A stretch of DNA of 34,744 bases from Bacteroidales bacterium (GCA_029010575.1 JAQXKS010000071.1:1-34744), one strand, 5' to 3'; shown: positions 25,713 to 34,744, counted from the first letter of the stretch. Numbers and translations are program-made. Notes: generated from the sequence alone by a model not told the origin.

Positions 25713-26535
25713 AGAAGACCTTTCTGGCACAGCCGGTAATATAGATATCTGTAAAGTGTCCTGCAGAATCATCTGCCTGATTAAATTCACAAGTGAGAAC
25801 TGAACCGCTTTTCGTATGTATCGGGAAGCGGTTTCCTGTTTCCATGTATGCAGCTATGGCTGTTGCCACTACACCGGTGCCGCATGAGAGTGTCTCATAC
25901 TCGACACCTTTCTCGAAGGTTCGTAGCTCTATGATAGGAGTCTCTTGGTGGAAAGATAAGGAAGCGAAGTTCACATTTACACCTTTGGGTGCAAATCGTG
26001 GATCGTGACGCCAACGGGGACCTTCTGTTAGAAGATTCGTATGCTGAGGAGTGTCTCTGGTGAAAAGGACAAGATGATCGCACCCGGTGTTGATTCTGTA
26101 TGCTTTCGGAAAGTACTCTTTTTCCTCTGTCTGAATTATCTCAGGATCTCTCACGTCCATCAGCGAGAGTCTTACGATGTCGGAGCCGTCATGGCCACTC
26201 TTGAGTACTTTGCCGGTATGGATTCCGTCCGGAGCTTCAAAGATATAGGAGCCATTATGCCCTGAGGGAATTATGCCACATTCGCGTGCAAGCGATACTA
26301 TGCATCTTCCTCCGTTTCCACACATCATTCCGCCAGAGCCGTCGTTGTTGAAGAACTGCATTCGAAAGTCGTAGCTGTCACTCTTATGGAGGATAATGAC
26401 ACCGTCGGCGCCAATTCCATAATGTCTATCGCAAATTTCTTGTACTTGGTTCTCAGTTATTTCAAGTCTTGTGTCAAATGATGGGATCAGGACGAAGTCA
26501 TTTCCGGCTGCTTCGTATTTATATAGTCTTGTCAT
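25684..26535 (-). CDS. dapF: Diaminopimelate epimerase
   Basis: Converts LL- to meso-diaminopimelate for lysine and peptidoglycan synthesis. The 283-residue product carries both catalytic cysteines of the cofactor-independent epimerase: C72 in MMCGNGGRC and C218 in ETLSCGTG. The opening MTRLYKYEAAGNDFVLI and RTFEKGVEYET are also typical. It is the last gene of surE-lpxB-dapF; its start overlaps the lpxB stop by 4 bp. The 3' end overlaps yggS on the other strand by 29 bp; both C-termini look complete, so this is a true antisense overlap. Confidence 0.95.
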   Translation of the reverse strand: MTRLYKYEAAGNDFVLIPSFDTRLEITENQVQEICDRHYGIGADGVIILHKSDSYDFRMQFFNNDGSGGMMCGNGGRCIVSLARECGIIPSGHNGSYIFEAPDGIHTGKVLKSGHDGSDIVRLSLMDVRDPEIIQTEEKEYFPKAYRINTGCDHLVLFTRDTPQHTNLLTEGPRWRHDPRFAPKGVNVNFASLSFHQETPIIELRTFEKGVEYETLSCGTGVVATAIAAYMETGNRFPIHTKSGSVLTCEFNQADDSAGHFTDIYITGCARKVFSTDNFVLRK

Positions 26536-27668
26536 TTTATTCTCTTAATAATATCCTCTGCGATTTTTGCTGCCGCATCGTCACAATGGAGAATGTGGTG
26601 AAGTTCACGGTAATCAGTGAGCATCGTGTCGCGGTACTCGAAGTTCTGTGTGAGTTTCTCTATTTCGAGCATCAGATTCTCAGGAGTACAGTCGTGCTGA
26701 ATGAGCTCTTTGAAGATTTTTCTTCCCAATATGAGGTTTGCCAAAGAGAAAGTGTCTATTTTTACGACTACCTTAGCTATAGCGTAGCTGATGGGATTCA
26801 CTCCATAACCAACTACCTGTGGGGTGCCGATTATAGCCGCTTCAAGTGAGGCTGTCCCAGAAGAGATCACTGCCGCATCGGAGTATCGCAGGGCAGGGTA
26901 GGTGCTCTGAGTCAGAATCCGGATAGGGGCATTTCCTACCATCCGAGCGAGCATCGGAATATCTATTGAAGGGGCTGCAGGCAAAATGTATTGATACTCT
27001 CCGGGGTAACGGGCATCGAGAAGATGCGCCATCTTCACCATTCGCGGAAGCAGGTATTCGACCTCCATTTTTCGGCTTCCGGCAAGCATGGCAATGGTCT
27101 TCTTGTTTATATCCAGATGATTGGTGTGGAAGAATTCCTCTTTGGGAATGTTGTATGCCGGAGAGTTGAAGATGGTATCTGTCAGAGGGTTGCCGAAATA
27201 GGATGCATCTACATTCTTGTCCTTGAAGTAGTCCACTTCGAACGGAAATATTATATAGGTGTGGTCAATATATCTGCGCAGCAGTTTGACTCTGGATTCT
27301 CCTCTTGCCCAGACTTTGGGAGGGATATAGTAGAATACCTTGAAACCTGCAGTTTTCGCAAACTTGGCTATCTTGAGATTAAATCCGGGGTAATCTATGA
27401 GTATTATGGAATCCGGATTGAATTTGAGTATATCTTCTTTGCAGAATCTGAGATTGGAGAATATGCTTCCGAGTTTGGATAGCACCTCCACGAAGCCCAT
27501 GATGGCGTTCTCTCTGTAATCTTTGACGACTTGAGCACCTGCCTGAGCCATCGCGGCTCCACCGATACATCTAATGTGGGCATCGGGGTCTTTCTTGAAG
27601 ATACCTTTGATGAGGTTGGAGCCATGCAGATCTCCAGATGCCTCTCCAGCTATGATGTAATATTTCAT
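26532..27668 (-). CDS. lpxB: Lipid-A-disaccharide synthase
   Basis: A GT19 glycosyltransferase that joins UDP-2,3-diacylglucosamine and lipid X to form the lipid A disaccharide at the inner membrane. The 378-residue product begins MKYYIIAGEASGDLHGSNL, the family signature, and contains MGFVEVL, the YYIPPKVWARGESRVKLLRRYID segment and the nucleotide-binding end SSGTASLEAAIIGTPQVVGYGVNPISYAI. The 4-bp overlaps with surE (upstream) and dapF (downstream) indicate a tightly coupled operon. It fits with lptB in this window as part of LPS biogenesis. Confidence 0.95.
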   Translation of the reverse strand: MKYYIIAGEASGDLHGSNLIKGIFKKDPDAHIRCIGGAAMAQAGAQVVKDYRENAIMGFVEVLSKLGSIFSNLRFCKEDILKFNPDSIILIDYPGFNLKIAKFAKTAGFKVFYYIPPKVWARGESRVKLLRRYIDHTYIIFPFEVDYFKDKNVDASYFGNPLTDTIFNSPAYNIPKEEFFHTNHLDINKKTIAMLAGSRKMEVEYLLPRMVKMAHLLDARYPGEYQYILPAAPSIDIPMLARMVGNAPIRILTQSTYPALRYSDAAVISSGTASLEAAIIGTPQVVGYGVNPISYAIAKVVVKIDTFSLANLILGRKIFKELIQHDCTPENLMLEIEKLTQNFEYRDTMLTDYRELHHILHCDDAAAKIAEDIIKRIK

Positions 27669-28444
27669 ATATTCCAGAGTTTTTCTATGCGCAGGGTCTC
27701 ACTGTAACCGGTGGTATCAATGGTGTGTGGAACTATTGTGATCCATCCCTGTTTCATCAGTATGTGGTCGCCTTGTGTCGTATCCTCTTCCTGATTCAGA
27801 AAGTCTCCTCTCATGAGCAGCTGCATCTGACCCTCTTCACGGGTGATGATGTCGAATTCCTTGGTCCATCGTCCGCGTCCCTTTCTGGTGACCTTTATTC
27901 CCTTGATCTGGGAGGCGGGCAGGTGTGGAAAGTTTATGTTGAGGTATATGCCAGGTGAGATGGAGTGGGTGAGTATGTTGTTGATGATGAACTCAGAGTA
28001 ATGTTCTATCGCCGAGAAGTCCGGAGAGGCATCGTGTGTATTAATAGAGAATCCGAATGATGGTATTCCGTATAATGTACCTTCAACGCATGCTCCCAGT
28101 GTTCCTGAGTAGAGGGCTGCTGCACTGCAGTTGGATCCGTGGTTTATTCCCGATGCTACCAGATCCGGCATACGGTCTGCAGTGTAACATTCGTTCAGGG
28201 CAGCCTTGACGCAGTCTACCGGTGTACCGTCAAGTGTAAAATAGCGTATTCCCTCCTCTTCAGATATTTTTTTTAGTGTAAGAGTCTTTCCGATTGAGAG
28301 GGATGCTGACTTTCCGGACTGTGGCGTAGAGGGGGCAACTACAGTGACATTTCCGTATTTTTTCATGATAGAGGCGAGAAGATGAATCCCTTTTGCCTCT
28401 ATCGAGTCATCATTTGTTATAAGTATTTCGCGTTTATTTTCCAT
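27665..28444 (-). CDS. surE: 5'/3'-nucleotidase SurE
   Basis: A metal-dependent nucleoside monophosphatase. I use the ATG at 28442-28444 (MENKREILITNDD), giving 259 residues, because a TATATTTG promoter box lies 17 bp upstream and the longer frame adds only non-homologous sequence running into the gapA promoter region. The metal-binding NDD is followed by S where G is usual (NDDSIEAKGI). PQSGKSASLS, DGTPVDCVKAAL and SGINHGSNCSAAALYSGTLGACVEGTLYGIPS are the other family blocks. It is the first gene of surE-lpxB-dapF. Confidence 0.94.
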   Translation of the reverse strand: MENKREILITNDDSIEAKGIHLLASIMKKYGNVTVVAPSTPQSGKSASLSIGKTLTLKKISEEEGIRYFTLDGTPVDCVKAALNECYTADRMPDLVASGINHGSNCSAAALYSGTLGACVEGTLYGIPSFGFSINTHDASPDFSAIEHYSEFIINNILTHSISPGIYLNINFPHLPASQIKGIKVTRKGRGRWTKEFDIITREEGQMQLLMRGDFLNQEEDTTQGDHILMKQGWITIVPHTIDTTGYSETLRIEKLWNI

Positions 28445-28461
28445 AATCTTCAAAGTGTTGG

Positions 28462-28469
28462 CAAATATA
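28462..28469 (-). promoter_or_regulatory. Promoter -7 box of surE-lpxB-dapF
   Basis: The minus strand reads TATATTTG (TAnnTTTG). It is divergent from, and only 23 bp away from, the gapA -7 box, so the two polymerases would compete for the same DNA. Confidence 0.5.
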
Positions 28470-28492
28470 CTTTTTTTTTGGGTATATTTTAG

Positions 28493-28500
28493 TATCTTTG
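28493..28500 (+). promoter_or_regulatory. Promoter -7 box of gapA
   Basis: TATCTTTG matches TAnnTTTG; the leader to the ATG at 28531 would be about 25 nt. A T-run at 28471-28479 lies upstream, but no TTTG stands at the ideal -33 distance. Confidence 0.5.
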
Positions 28501-28506
28501 CGGTAA

Positions 28507-29535
<1,029 letters not shown>

Positions 29536-29571
29536 AGTAATAGTTTTCATATTTAGTTTTAAGGTTACTTT

Positions 29572-29605
29572 AAAGCTTGTGTCGGCATCGGCACAAGCTT
29601 TTTTT
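29572..29605 (+). terminator. Rho-independent terminator of gapA
   Basis: AAAGCTTGTG pairs with CACAAGCTTT (perfect 10-bp stem, 10-nt loop), followed by a T-run. Confidence 0.88.
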
Positions 29606-29624
29606 GGACCTTGCTACGTTACGA

Positions 29625-29659
29625 TTTGAGATGATATTCGTGGAAATAGCTTATCTTTG
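29625..29659 (+). promoter_or_regulatory. Promoter of the DUF1796-hydrolase fusion gene
   Basis: TTTG at 29625-29628 and TATCTTTG at 29652-29659, spaced 23 bp, approximate the -33/-7 arrangement. A start near 29664 fits the ATG at 29692, not the GTG at 29659 inside the box. Confidence 0.5.
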
Positions 29660-29691
29660 TGTTCGGTTTGATTTTCGAATATAAAAGGATA

Positions 29692-31668
29692 ATGAGAAAA
29701 CAGTTTGATCAGATAATTTCGCTTGGCTCTTTTTGCAGTGTTGCAATGGAACTTGAGAAGATAGGTTTGCGCTCGGCTTCGTACCCGTTCGACTGGTTGA
29801 TAAGTGAAAGTTTTGAGTCTGTAATAGGTCTGATAAAGAGTAATTTTGACAGTTTCCTAGATCCATGCGACATCTCTGTGGAGAACAAACCTCATGTCTA
29901 TTATAAGGAGAGTCTAAAGATTCATTTTCATCACGATTTCAATGCTTCAGATGCTTTGGATGTGCAGATTCCCCAAGTGGAAAAGAAATACCAAAGGCGG
30001 ATAGGACGGTTTTATTCCGATATATGCAAGCCCACCCTTTTCGTGCGTTACTGCATAAGGCCGGAGGATGAGGTTTTTGTTAGGGAGAATGAAGATGAGA
30101 TTCTGAGGTATCTGCAATCTTTCAACCCTGAAAACAGGATTCTGTATGTTCTCTCTTCAGATACTGATAACTATTTCTCGGCTGATGACTCTGCGGGTTC
30201 GTGGAAATGTTACATCAGGCATCCTGAGAATGATTTTGTCAGAAATTGGATAGCGGTGGTTCCCGGGCTGAAAAAATTTCTTTATTCGGTCACATCGTAT
30301 GGAAAGGGGCAGATAATCAAGAATATTCTAATCTGTTATGAAAAGAAGGTATTCAAGAGGTTGAAGAGAGTCGTGCCCAAAGGTGCCGCGGTGCTGGCAC
30401 TGGCTCTTTCTGTGACTTTGGGCGCTGCTGCCCAGACCGGTACATGGTCAGGAAAAATAGATGTCAACGGGACTTTGTTGCCTCTGGTGTTCCATCTGGA
30501 TGCCGATACTCTCTCCATGGATTCTCCGGATCAGGGAATCAGGGGTATTCCTATCGAAGTTGAACGGACCGGTTCAGGAAATATTGTAATCAGGATTCCT
30601 TCTATAGGTGCTACTTTCAACGGGATCTGGATGATGAAAAAGATTGCCGGGTCGTTTAACCAATGGGGAGCATCTTTTCCGCTTACACTCAGTCAGGGAG
30701 TAGAAAGGCTTAATCGTCCGCAGACCCCTGTGGGCCCTTTCCCATATTTGCAGGAGGAGGTCTCTTTTGTCAATGCAGATGCTACTTTGAGGGGAAAACT
30801 TTCTCTTCCGGAGGGTTACACGCGCAGTACACCTGCTCTAGTCATGGTAACTGGAAGCGGGTTCCAGAACAGGGATGAGGAGGTGTTCGGGCACAAACCC
30901 TTTGCCGTGATTGCAGATGCCCTTGCCCGCTGTGGAATAGCGACTCTCAGATATGACGACCGTGGCTTCGGTGAATCTACCGGAGATGTTGCAGACTGTA
31001 CCACGGAAGATCTGATGCATGATGCTCTTGCTGGTATCAGGCTGCTGAGGGAAAGATTTGATAATGTGGGGGTTATTGGGCATAGCGAGGGTGGTTCCAT
31101 AGCCTTGATGCTGGCAGCACGTGGTGATGCGGATTTCATTGTTAGCCTTGCCGGCATGGTGGTCTCTGGCGCTGAGACTCTTGTATGGCAGAACCGCCTA
31201 ATCCTTGCTCAATCCGGATTTTCAGATCGCGATGTCGATACATATTGCAATATCCTATCGGAAGCATTTGATGCTTCTGTTAATGGAAAACCGTTTCCCT
31301 CGGCAGAAAAGAGAGATCTGCCCGATGCCCTAAAGAAGAACTTTTCAGCTCTTCTAGGGCAGCTGCAGAGTCCTTATCTGCGATATTTTTTGGCGATGGA
31401 CATGCGAGGTATACTCGGTGATATCAAATGTCCTGTTCTTGCGCTCAATGGTACTATGGATACTCAGGTAGATTATGAAAGCAACCTTGAAGCGCTCAGG
31501 GTTGCACTTGCGGCAAATCCAATGAACCGGATTGAGTCTGTAGATGGCAGAAATCATCTTTTTCAGCACTGTACCACCGGTTCGGTATCGGAATACAAAC
31601 TGATTGAGGAGACTTTCTCTCCAGATGTGATACAGACTATTATCTCCTTTGTTCTTTCTATTATGTAA
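29692..31668 (+). CDS. Fusion: DUF1796 putative papain-like peptidase + exported alpha/beta hydrolase
   Basis: The ATG at 29692 gives 658 residues. Residues 1-220 match the DUF1796 (putative papain-like cysteine peptidase) pattern: FDQIISLGSFCSVA with C15, then SYPFDWLIS and IHFHHDF. Residues 221-247 are basic then hydrophobic and end LGAAAQ, a perfect signal peptide with an AAA-Q cleavage site, but internal. Residues 250-658 are an alpha/beta hydrolase: an N-terminal beta domain, ATLRYDDRGFGESTG, nucleophile S465 in GHSEGG, an acid in LNGTMDTQ and a histidine in GRNHLF. As written, the first part would be cytoplasmic and the second periplasmic, anchored by or cleaved after the internal segment. 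This may be a true fusion, two genes joined by loss of an intervening stop, or one indel in the A-rich stretch at 30338-30345. An internal GTG at 30373 could start the hydrolase alone. Confidence 0.8.
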   Translation: MRKQFDQIISLGSFCSVAMELEKIGLRSASYPFDWLISESFESVIGLIKSNFDSFLDPCDISVENKPHVYYKESLKIHFHHDFNASDALDVQIPQVEKKYQRRIGRFYSDICKPTLFVRYCIRPEDEVFVRENEDEILRYLQSFNPENRILYVLSSDTDNYFSADDSAGSWKCYIRHPENDFVRNWIAVVPGLKKFLYSVTSYGKGQIIKNILICYEKKVFKRLKRVVPKGAAVLALALSVTLGAAAQTGTWSGKIDVNGTLLPLVFHLDADTLSMDSPDQGIRGIPIEVERTGSGNIVIRIPSIGATFNGIWMMKKIAGSFNQWGASFPLTLSQGVERLNRPQTPVGPFPYLQEEVSFVNADATLRGKLSLPEGYTRSTPALVMVTGSGFQNRDEEVFGHKPFAVIADALARCGIATLRYDDRGFGESTGDVADCTTEDLMHDALAGIRLLRERFDNVGVIGHSEGGSIALMLAARGDADFIVSLAGMVVSGAETLVWQNRLILAQSGFSDRDVDTYCNILSEAFDASVNGKPFPSAEKRDLPDALKKNFSALLGQLQSPYLRYFLAMDMRGILGDIKCPVLALNGTMDTQVDYESNLEALRVALAANPMNRIESVDGRNHLFQHCTTGSVSEYKLIEETFSPDVIQTIISFVLSIM

Positions 31669-31691
31669 AGAGGAGGTTGGTAGTGCCGCTA

Positions 31692-31723
31692 TTTTTTCTA
31701 TTTTTACGGTAAAATAGAAAAAA
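31692..31723 (+). promoter_or_regulatory. AT-rich 13-bp perfect inverted repeat at the rmuC start
   Basis: TTTTTTCTATTTT and AAAATAGAAAAAA flank a 6-nt loop TACGGT, ending 2 bp before the rmuC ATG. TATTTTTA at 31699-31706 approximates a -7 box (A for the final G). The palindrome may be an operator over the promoter or, if transcribed from upstream, an RNA hairpin next to the start codon. The A-run reading away could also act as a weak terminator for the previous gene. Confidence 0.55.
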
Positions 31724-31725
31724 AT

Positions 31726-33162
31726 ATGGAATATCTCTATCTGCTATTGGGGGCGGCTGCTCCTATCGTTGTTTTTTTCGCTGTGTGGAATATCTCCAAA
31801 AAGCGTGTTGCTCAGGCTCAAGAGGCTGCAAAGGTTCTTGCAGAGTCTGAGGCCAGGATTATTCAGACACGCCTCGAATCTGAACTTGCCCATGCCAATG
31901 AAACGATTGACCAACTGCACAGGAGTCTGGATTTGGTCAAGGCTGAGTCCGCTGATGCGGTCGAGGCTGCAAAGAGGGAGTGCAAGGCTCATTACGACGA
32001 GGCTTTGGCTGCAAAGGAGGCTGCCTTCCATGATGCTGCCGCTGCTGCACAGAAGGCTCATAGTGATGCGATGGAAGCATTGCAAAAAAGGTTTGATGAG
32101 ACTGTTGAAAAGGTCTCAGCGCAGCTGAAGTCTGAAACGGGGGAGATGCTCAAGGCAAGACAAAAAGAGTTTTCGGAGAGTAGCAATGTTAGTATAGGTC
32201 AGATTGTCAATCCCTTGAAAGAGAATATTGCAGAACTGAAGAAGACGATGCAGGAGGGAAACAAGGAGCAAGCTGAACGTAATGGAGAAATAAAGGAGCG
32301 GATCAAGAGTCTTCTTGAGCACAGTGATGCGGCCCGTAAGAGTGCAGATGAACTTGCTGCTGCCTTGAGGCACGGTAGCAAGGTCCAGGGTGACTGGGGC
32401 GAGACTGTTTTGGACGAACTTCTCTCTTCTCAGGGACTCACCAGAGGAATACATTATGATATCCAGTGCGAAATTAAAGATGCAAACGGCAATGCAGTCA
32501 AGGCTGACGGAGCAAGGATGCGTCCGGATGTGATTCTCCATCTCGACCAGAGGAGGGAGGTAATTATCGACTCGAAGGTATCCATTACCTCTTATGTGGA
32601 ATATGTCAACGCAGAGAATGAGCAAGAGAGACAAAATGCTCTCAAGGCTCACATCGTGAGTGTAAAAAAACATGTTGACGAACTTTCCAAAAAAGATTAT
32701 TCCTCTTACATACAATCCCCAAAGGTCTCTGCCGGCTATGTTATTATGTTTGTTCCCAATATAGGCGCGTTGTGGACTGCTTTGAATGCTGAACCCGGCC
32801 TATGGAGGTGGGCTGCAGATAAGAATGTCTATATAACTGATGAACAGAGTCTGTATGGTGCTCTTAAGATAGTGAGCATGACATGGACGCAGGTGGCTCA
32901 GGCCCAGAATCATGAGAAGGTTTATCAACTTGCGAATGAGATGATAGACCGTGTTGGGCTGTTTATGGAGAAGTATGAAGGGATAGGAAAGGCGCTTAAG
33001 AAAGCTGCTGATGAGTATGATGAAGGCAAGAAAAAGCTTGAGGATAAGGGACAGAGTATTATCACGACTTCTCGCAAACTTATAAAATTGGGTGCGAAGA
33101 ACAGTGAAAAACATCCTCTTCCGGCTCTGCCGCAAGAGGATGGTGGTGGATTGCTGCTGTAA
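31726..33162 (+). CDS. rmuC: DNA recombination protein RmuC
   Basis: The 478-residue product has one N-terminal membrane helix (about 3-22), a long coiled coil (about 25-215) and the RmuC nuclease-like domain (about 210-420: HGSKVQGDWGETVLDELLSSQGL, RPDVILHLDQRREVIIDSKVSITSYVEY, VIMFVPNIGAL). E. coli RmuC limits rearrangements at short inverted repeats; the fold is related to restriction-endonuclease-like nucleases and the D...DSK residues are kept. The gene is separate from its neighbours, and its stop nearly touches the convergent cytolysin-like gene (2-bp gap). Confidence 0.93.
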   Translation: MEYLYLLLGAAAPIVVFFAVWNISKKRVAQAQEAAKVLAESEARIIQTRLESELAHANETIDQLHRSLDLVKAESADAVEAAKRECKAHYDEALAAKEAAFHDAAAAAQKAHSDAMEALQKRFDETVEKVSAQLKSETGEMLKARQKEFSESSNVSIGQIVNPLKENIAELKKTMQEGNKEQAERNGEIKERIKSLLEHSDAARKSADELAAALRHGSKVQGDWGETVLDELLSSQGLTRGIHYDIQCEIKDANGNAVKADGARMRPDVILHLDQRREVIIDSKVSITSYVEYVNAENEQERQNALKAHIVSVKKHVDELSKKDYSSYIQSPKVSAGYVIMFVPNIGALWTALNAEPGLWRWAADKNVYITDEQSLYGALKIVSMTWTQVAQAQNHEKVYQLANEMIDRVGLFMEKYEGIGKALKKAADEYDEGKKKLEDKGQSIITTSRKLIKLGAKNSEKHPLPALPQEDGGGLLL

Positions 33163-33164
33163 TC

Positions 33165-34523
33165 TTATAATGACTTTATCTCTCTTATTTTTACTGAGCT
33201 GAATACGCTGCCATTGAGTACGATTTCGATTGAGCCTGTCTCGATCTCTCCTTTGTCCAGACGTCTTTCGTCCTGCGCATCATAACCGTCCACTCTGCTG
33301 TTTTTGGTTCTGATACGTACTTTAGGGTCCTTGTATATGTATTCTCCGGCTTTAAGGTCTCCATATTCTCTGTTCCTGGATCCAGAGAATGTGTACCACC
33401 ATGGATCCTGAGCTTTCTTGGAGCTGTTTCCGTCGACACTCTTGAATATTTCGACTTTTCCATTGACTACCCTGAAGCATTGCACATCCATCTGAACTTT
33501 TACTTTTCCGTCCAATATTCTCACATCCTTGACATTAATTTTGGCATTAATTCTTCTGGGACATCTGGTGTATGAAATGTGGTACTGTTTCCCTGAATAG
33601 AGTGGTTTGATGACCTTGCCTGTATTCTTGCCGGTGATGAGCTGTATGGTGTACTTGGTTACCACGCCCTGGTTATTACTGCTGAATTTCATATTGTTAG
33701 CCATAACCTGTTCAAGTTCAGACTGGGTTTTGGTACTTCTTAAAGTCTCTTTTGGCAATGCAGTACCTCCAATGTTGAATATTTCGTCCGAGATATAGTC
33801 AGATGAGAAGGAAGTGGAGACATCTGTAGAGGCGCTCTGTCCCCATCCTGAGACTTTGCCTGAGGTGTCGCTCTTATATTTCTTTCCTGAATACTCTTTC
33901 AGATAGCTGAAGGTTCTTCCATAAGTTACTGATGTGACAATGGCTATTGCTCTGCCATTGAGCTCTTTTTTGAGTTCTTCCCATGTTACGTTTTCTCCAA
34001 AGAGTATAGAGGGGTCATTCTTCCATTCATCTTTCATCTTGACTGTGAAGTAGTCCTGATCCATTGTTGTAGCCTGTATGAACGACTGTTCTGATGATGA
34101 AGTACTTGCTTTTATATTCATAGAGCAACCTGCAAATGATGCGTCTACTCCCAGGTCCATCATGAGACTCTTCTGGCTGGTGTGGATTTTGGTGCGGATT
34201 CTCTGCATGCCGGGGGCATCGTATTTAGGGTCGTTCAGGAGAGAGTTCATAATCTGGTTCTTAGCATTCCTGACATCGGCATTGCTGGGATTTATGTCTC
34301 GTATTTCTGGATTGCTTCCAGATAGGAAATCTCCGAACAGCGTAATTTTGTTCCTTTGTATTCTTGCCAGAGGGTTGGGAGATCCTCCTGTTATATCTTC
34401 GTCAACATAGAGTATGGCACCCGGATAGATATTTTCGTATCCGCTACCTCTGACATAGATCTCCTTAAGGCTGATGTCCTCCTCCTTACGGCTAAGAATG
34501 TAAGCATACTCTCTGTCGGGCAT
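33165..34523 (-). CDS. Cholesterol-dependent cytolysin family protein, probably 5'-truncated
   Basis: The 452-residue frame from the ATG at 34523 resembles thiol-activated (cholesterol-dependent) cytolysins. Shared blocks with listeriolysin-type toxins are: YPGA followed by N-P; QATTMDQDYFTVKM at the KQIYYTVSV position; VTSVTYGRTF for VSNVAYGRT; a GG...ELEQVMANNMKFS stretch for GG...IRKVIKDNATFS; and YTIQLITGKN near the domain 3/4 border. The cysteine-tryptophan undecapeptide (ECTGLAWEWWR) of classic toxins is absent; only a PWWY lies in domain 4. In the same frame, codons from 34613 to 34524 still match the family (IEYNPENLVNG against LDYNKNNVLV), but there is no start codon and a TAA stands at 34614-34616. 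The signal peptide and about 30-50 residues are therefore missing. Bacteroidota are known to carry CDC-like proteins. Confidence 0.75.
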   Translation of the reverse strand: MPDREYAYILSRKEEDISLKEIYVRGSGYENIYPGAILYVDEDITGGSPNPLARIQRNKITLFGDFLSGSNPEIRDINPSNADVRNAKNQIMNSLLNDPKYDAPGMQRIRTKIHTSQKSLMMDLGVDASFAGCSMNIKASTSSSEQSFIQATTMDQDYFTVKMKDEWKNDPSILFGENVTWEELKKELNGRAIAIVTSVTYGRTFSYLKEYSGKKYKSDTSGKVSGWGQSASTDVSTSFSSDYISDEIFNIGGTALPKETLRSTKTQSELEQVMANNMKFSSNNQGVVTKYTIQLITGKNTGKVIKPLYSGKQYHISYTRCPRRINAKINVKDVRILDGKVKVQMDVQCFRVVNGKVEIFKSVDGNSSKKAQDPWWYTFSGSRNREYGDLKAGEYIYKDPKVRIRTKNSRVDGYDAQDERRLDKGEIETGSIEIVLNGSVFSSVKIREIKSL

Positions 34524-34628
34524 GCTTTCGAATGCTTCAGGATAATTGGTGGTATCATTGTATAATGTACCGTTGACGAGGTTTTCAGGATTATATTCTA
34601 TAGCAATAGTTCGTTAATTTTATAAAAG

Positions 34629-34742
34629 TTACACCGCGGCGCGAACGCCGTAGAATAAAAGTTCATTGAAATCAGTGTTATTTAATCGCATGTTCGGAGA
34701 TTTTCCGGACATTGCAATAAATCGATCCACCATTGCAGCGTT
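34629..34742 (-). CDS. C-terminal fragment of an unidentified reading frame (partial)
   Basis: On the minus strand the frame is open from the window edge to a TAA at 34629-34631, ending GKSPNMRL, NNTDFNELLFYGVRAAV. I do not recognise the family. It stops 13 bp before the region where the cytolysin homology begins, so it may be the end of an inserted element that removed the toxin's 5' end, or simply the preceding gene. Hairpins CGGCG-CGAA-CGCCG (34637-34650) and GTTCGGA/TCCGGAC (34692-34710) lie inside it. Confidence 0.4.
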   Translation of the reverse strand, partial: NAAMVDRFIAMSGKSPNMRLNNTDFNELLFYGVRAAV

Positions 34743-34744
34743 GT

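Overview
The window is a stretch of a Bacteroidota chromosome, most likely order Bacteroidales. The support is: upstream of many genes there is a -7 box of the form TAnnTTTG and no obvious Shine-Dalgarno sequence; exported proteins are cleaved just before Gln (FGQ, YAQ); and the gene families are typical of the phylum (TonB receptor with a carboxypeptidase-regulatory-like domain, DUF349 protein, udk-like nucleoside kinase with a long N-terminal extension, ECF sigma followed by a membrane-anchored beta-barrel protein). I cannot name the genus.

Layout. Positions 1-1410 form a gene-poor, repeat-rich block. It holds two 169-bp copies of a foldable element (52-220, 606-774), an array of degenerate 38-bp units between them, and a pair of 32-bp repeats built on a 14-bp palindrome (1217-1314). 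From 1411 the window is densely coding: dnaX-lptB; a TonB-dependent receptor; a metallo-hydrolase-uvrA-nucleoside kinase operon; then, on the minus strand, a TPR lipoprotein-like/periplasmic protein and an EnvC-like factor, divergent from an ECF sigma factor and its membrane partner; mlaEF on the minus strand; a large M16 peptidase with a strong terminator; DUF349 protein-yidC-yggS; surE-lpxB-dapF on the minus strand, tail-to-tail with yggS; gapA with a terminator; a DUF1796/alpha-beta hydrolase fusion; rmuC; and finally a cholesterol-dependent-cytolysin-family gene on the minus strand that appears to have lost its 5' end next to an unidentified partial reading frame at the window edge.

Themes. 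Much of the window is envelope biogenesis: LptB (LPS export), LpxB (lipid A synthesis), MlaEF (lipid transport), YidC (membrane insertion), EnvC-like (cell separation) and DapF (peptidoglycan precursor). DNA metabolism is represented by dnaX, uvrA and rmuC. The least ordinary parts are the two edges (the repeat block and the cytolysin-like gene), the tetrapeptide-repeat linker inside DnaX, and the two-domain fusion at 29692-31668. No tRNA, rRNA, cas genes or complete insertion sequence was recognised.
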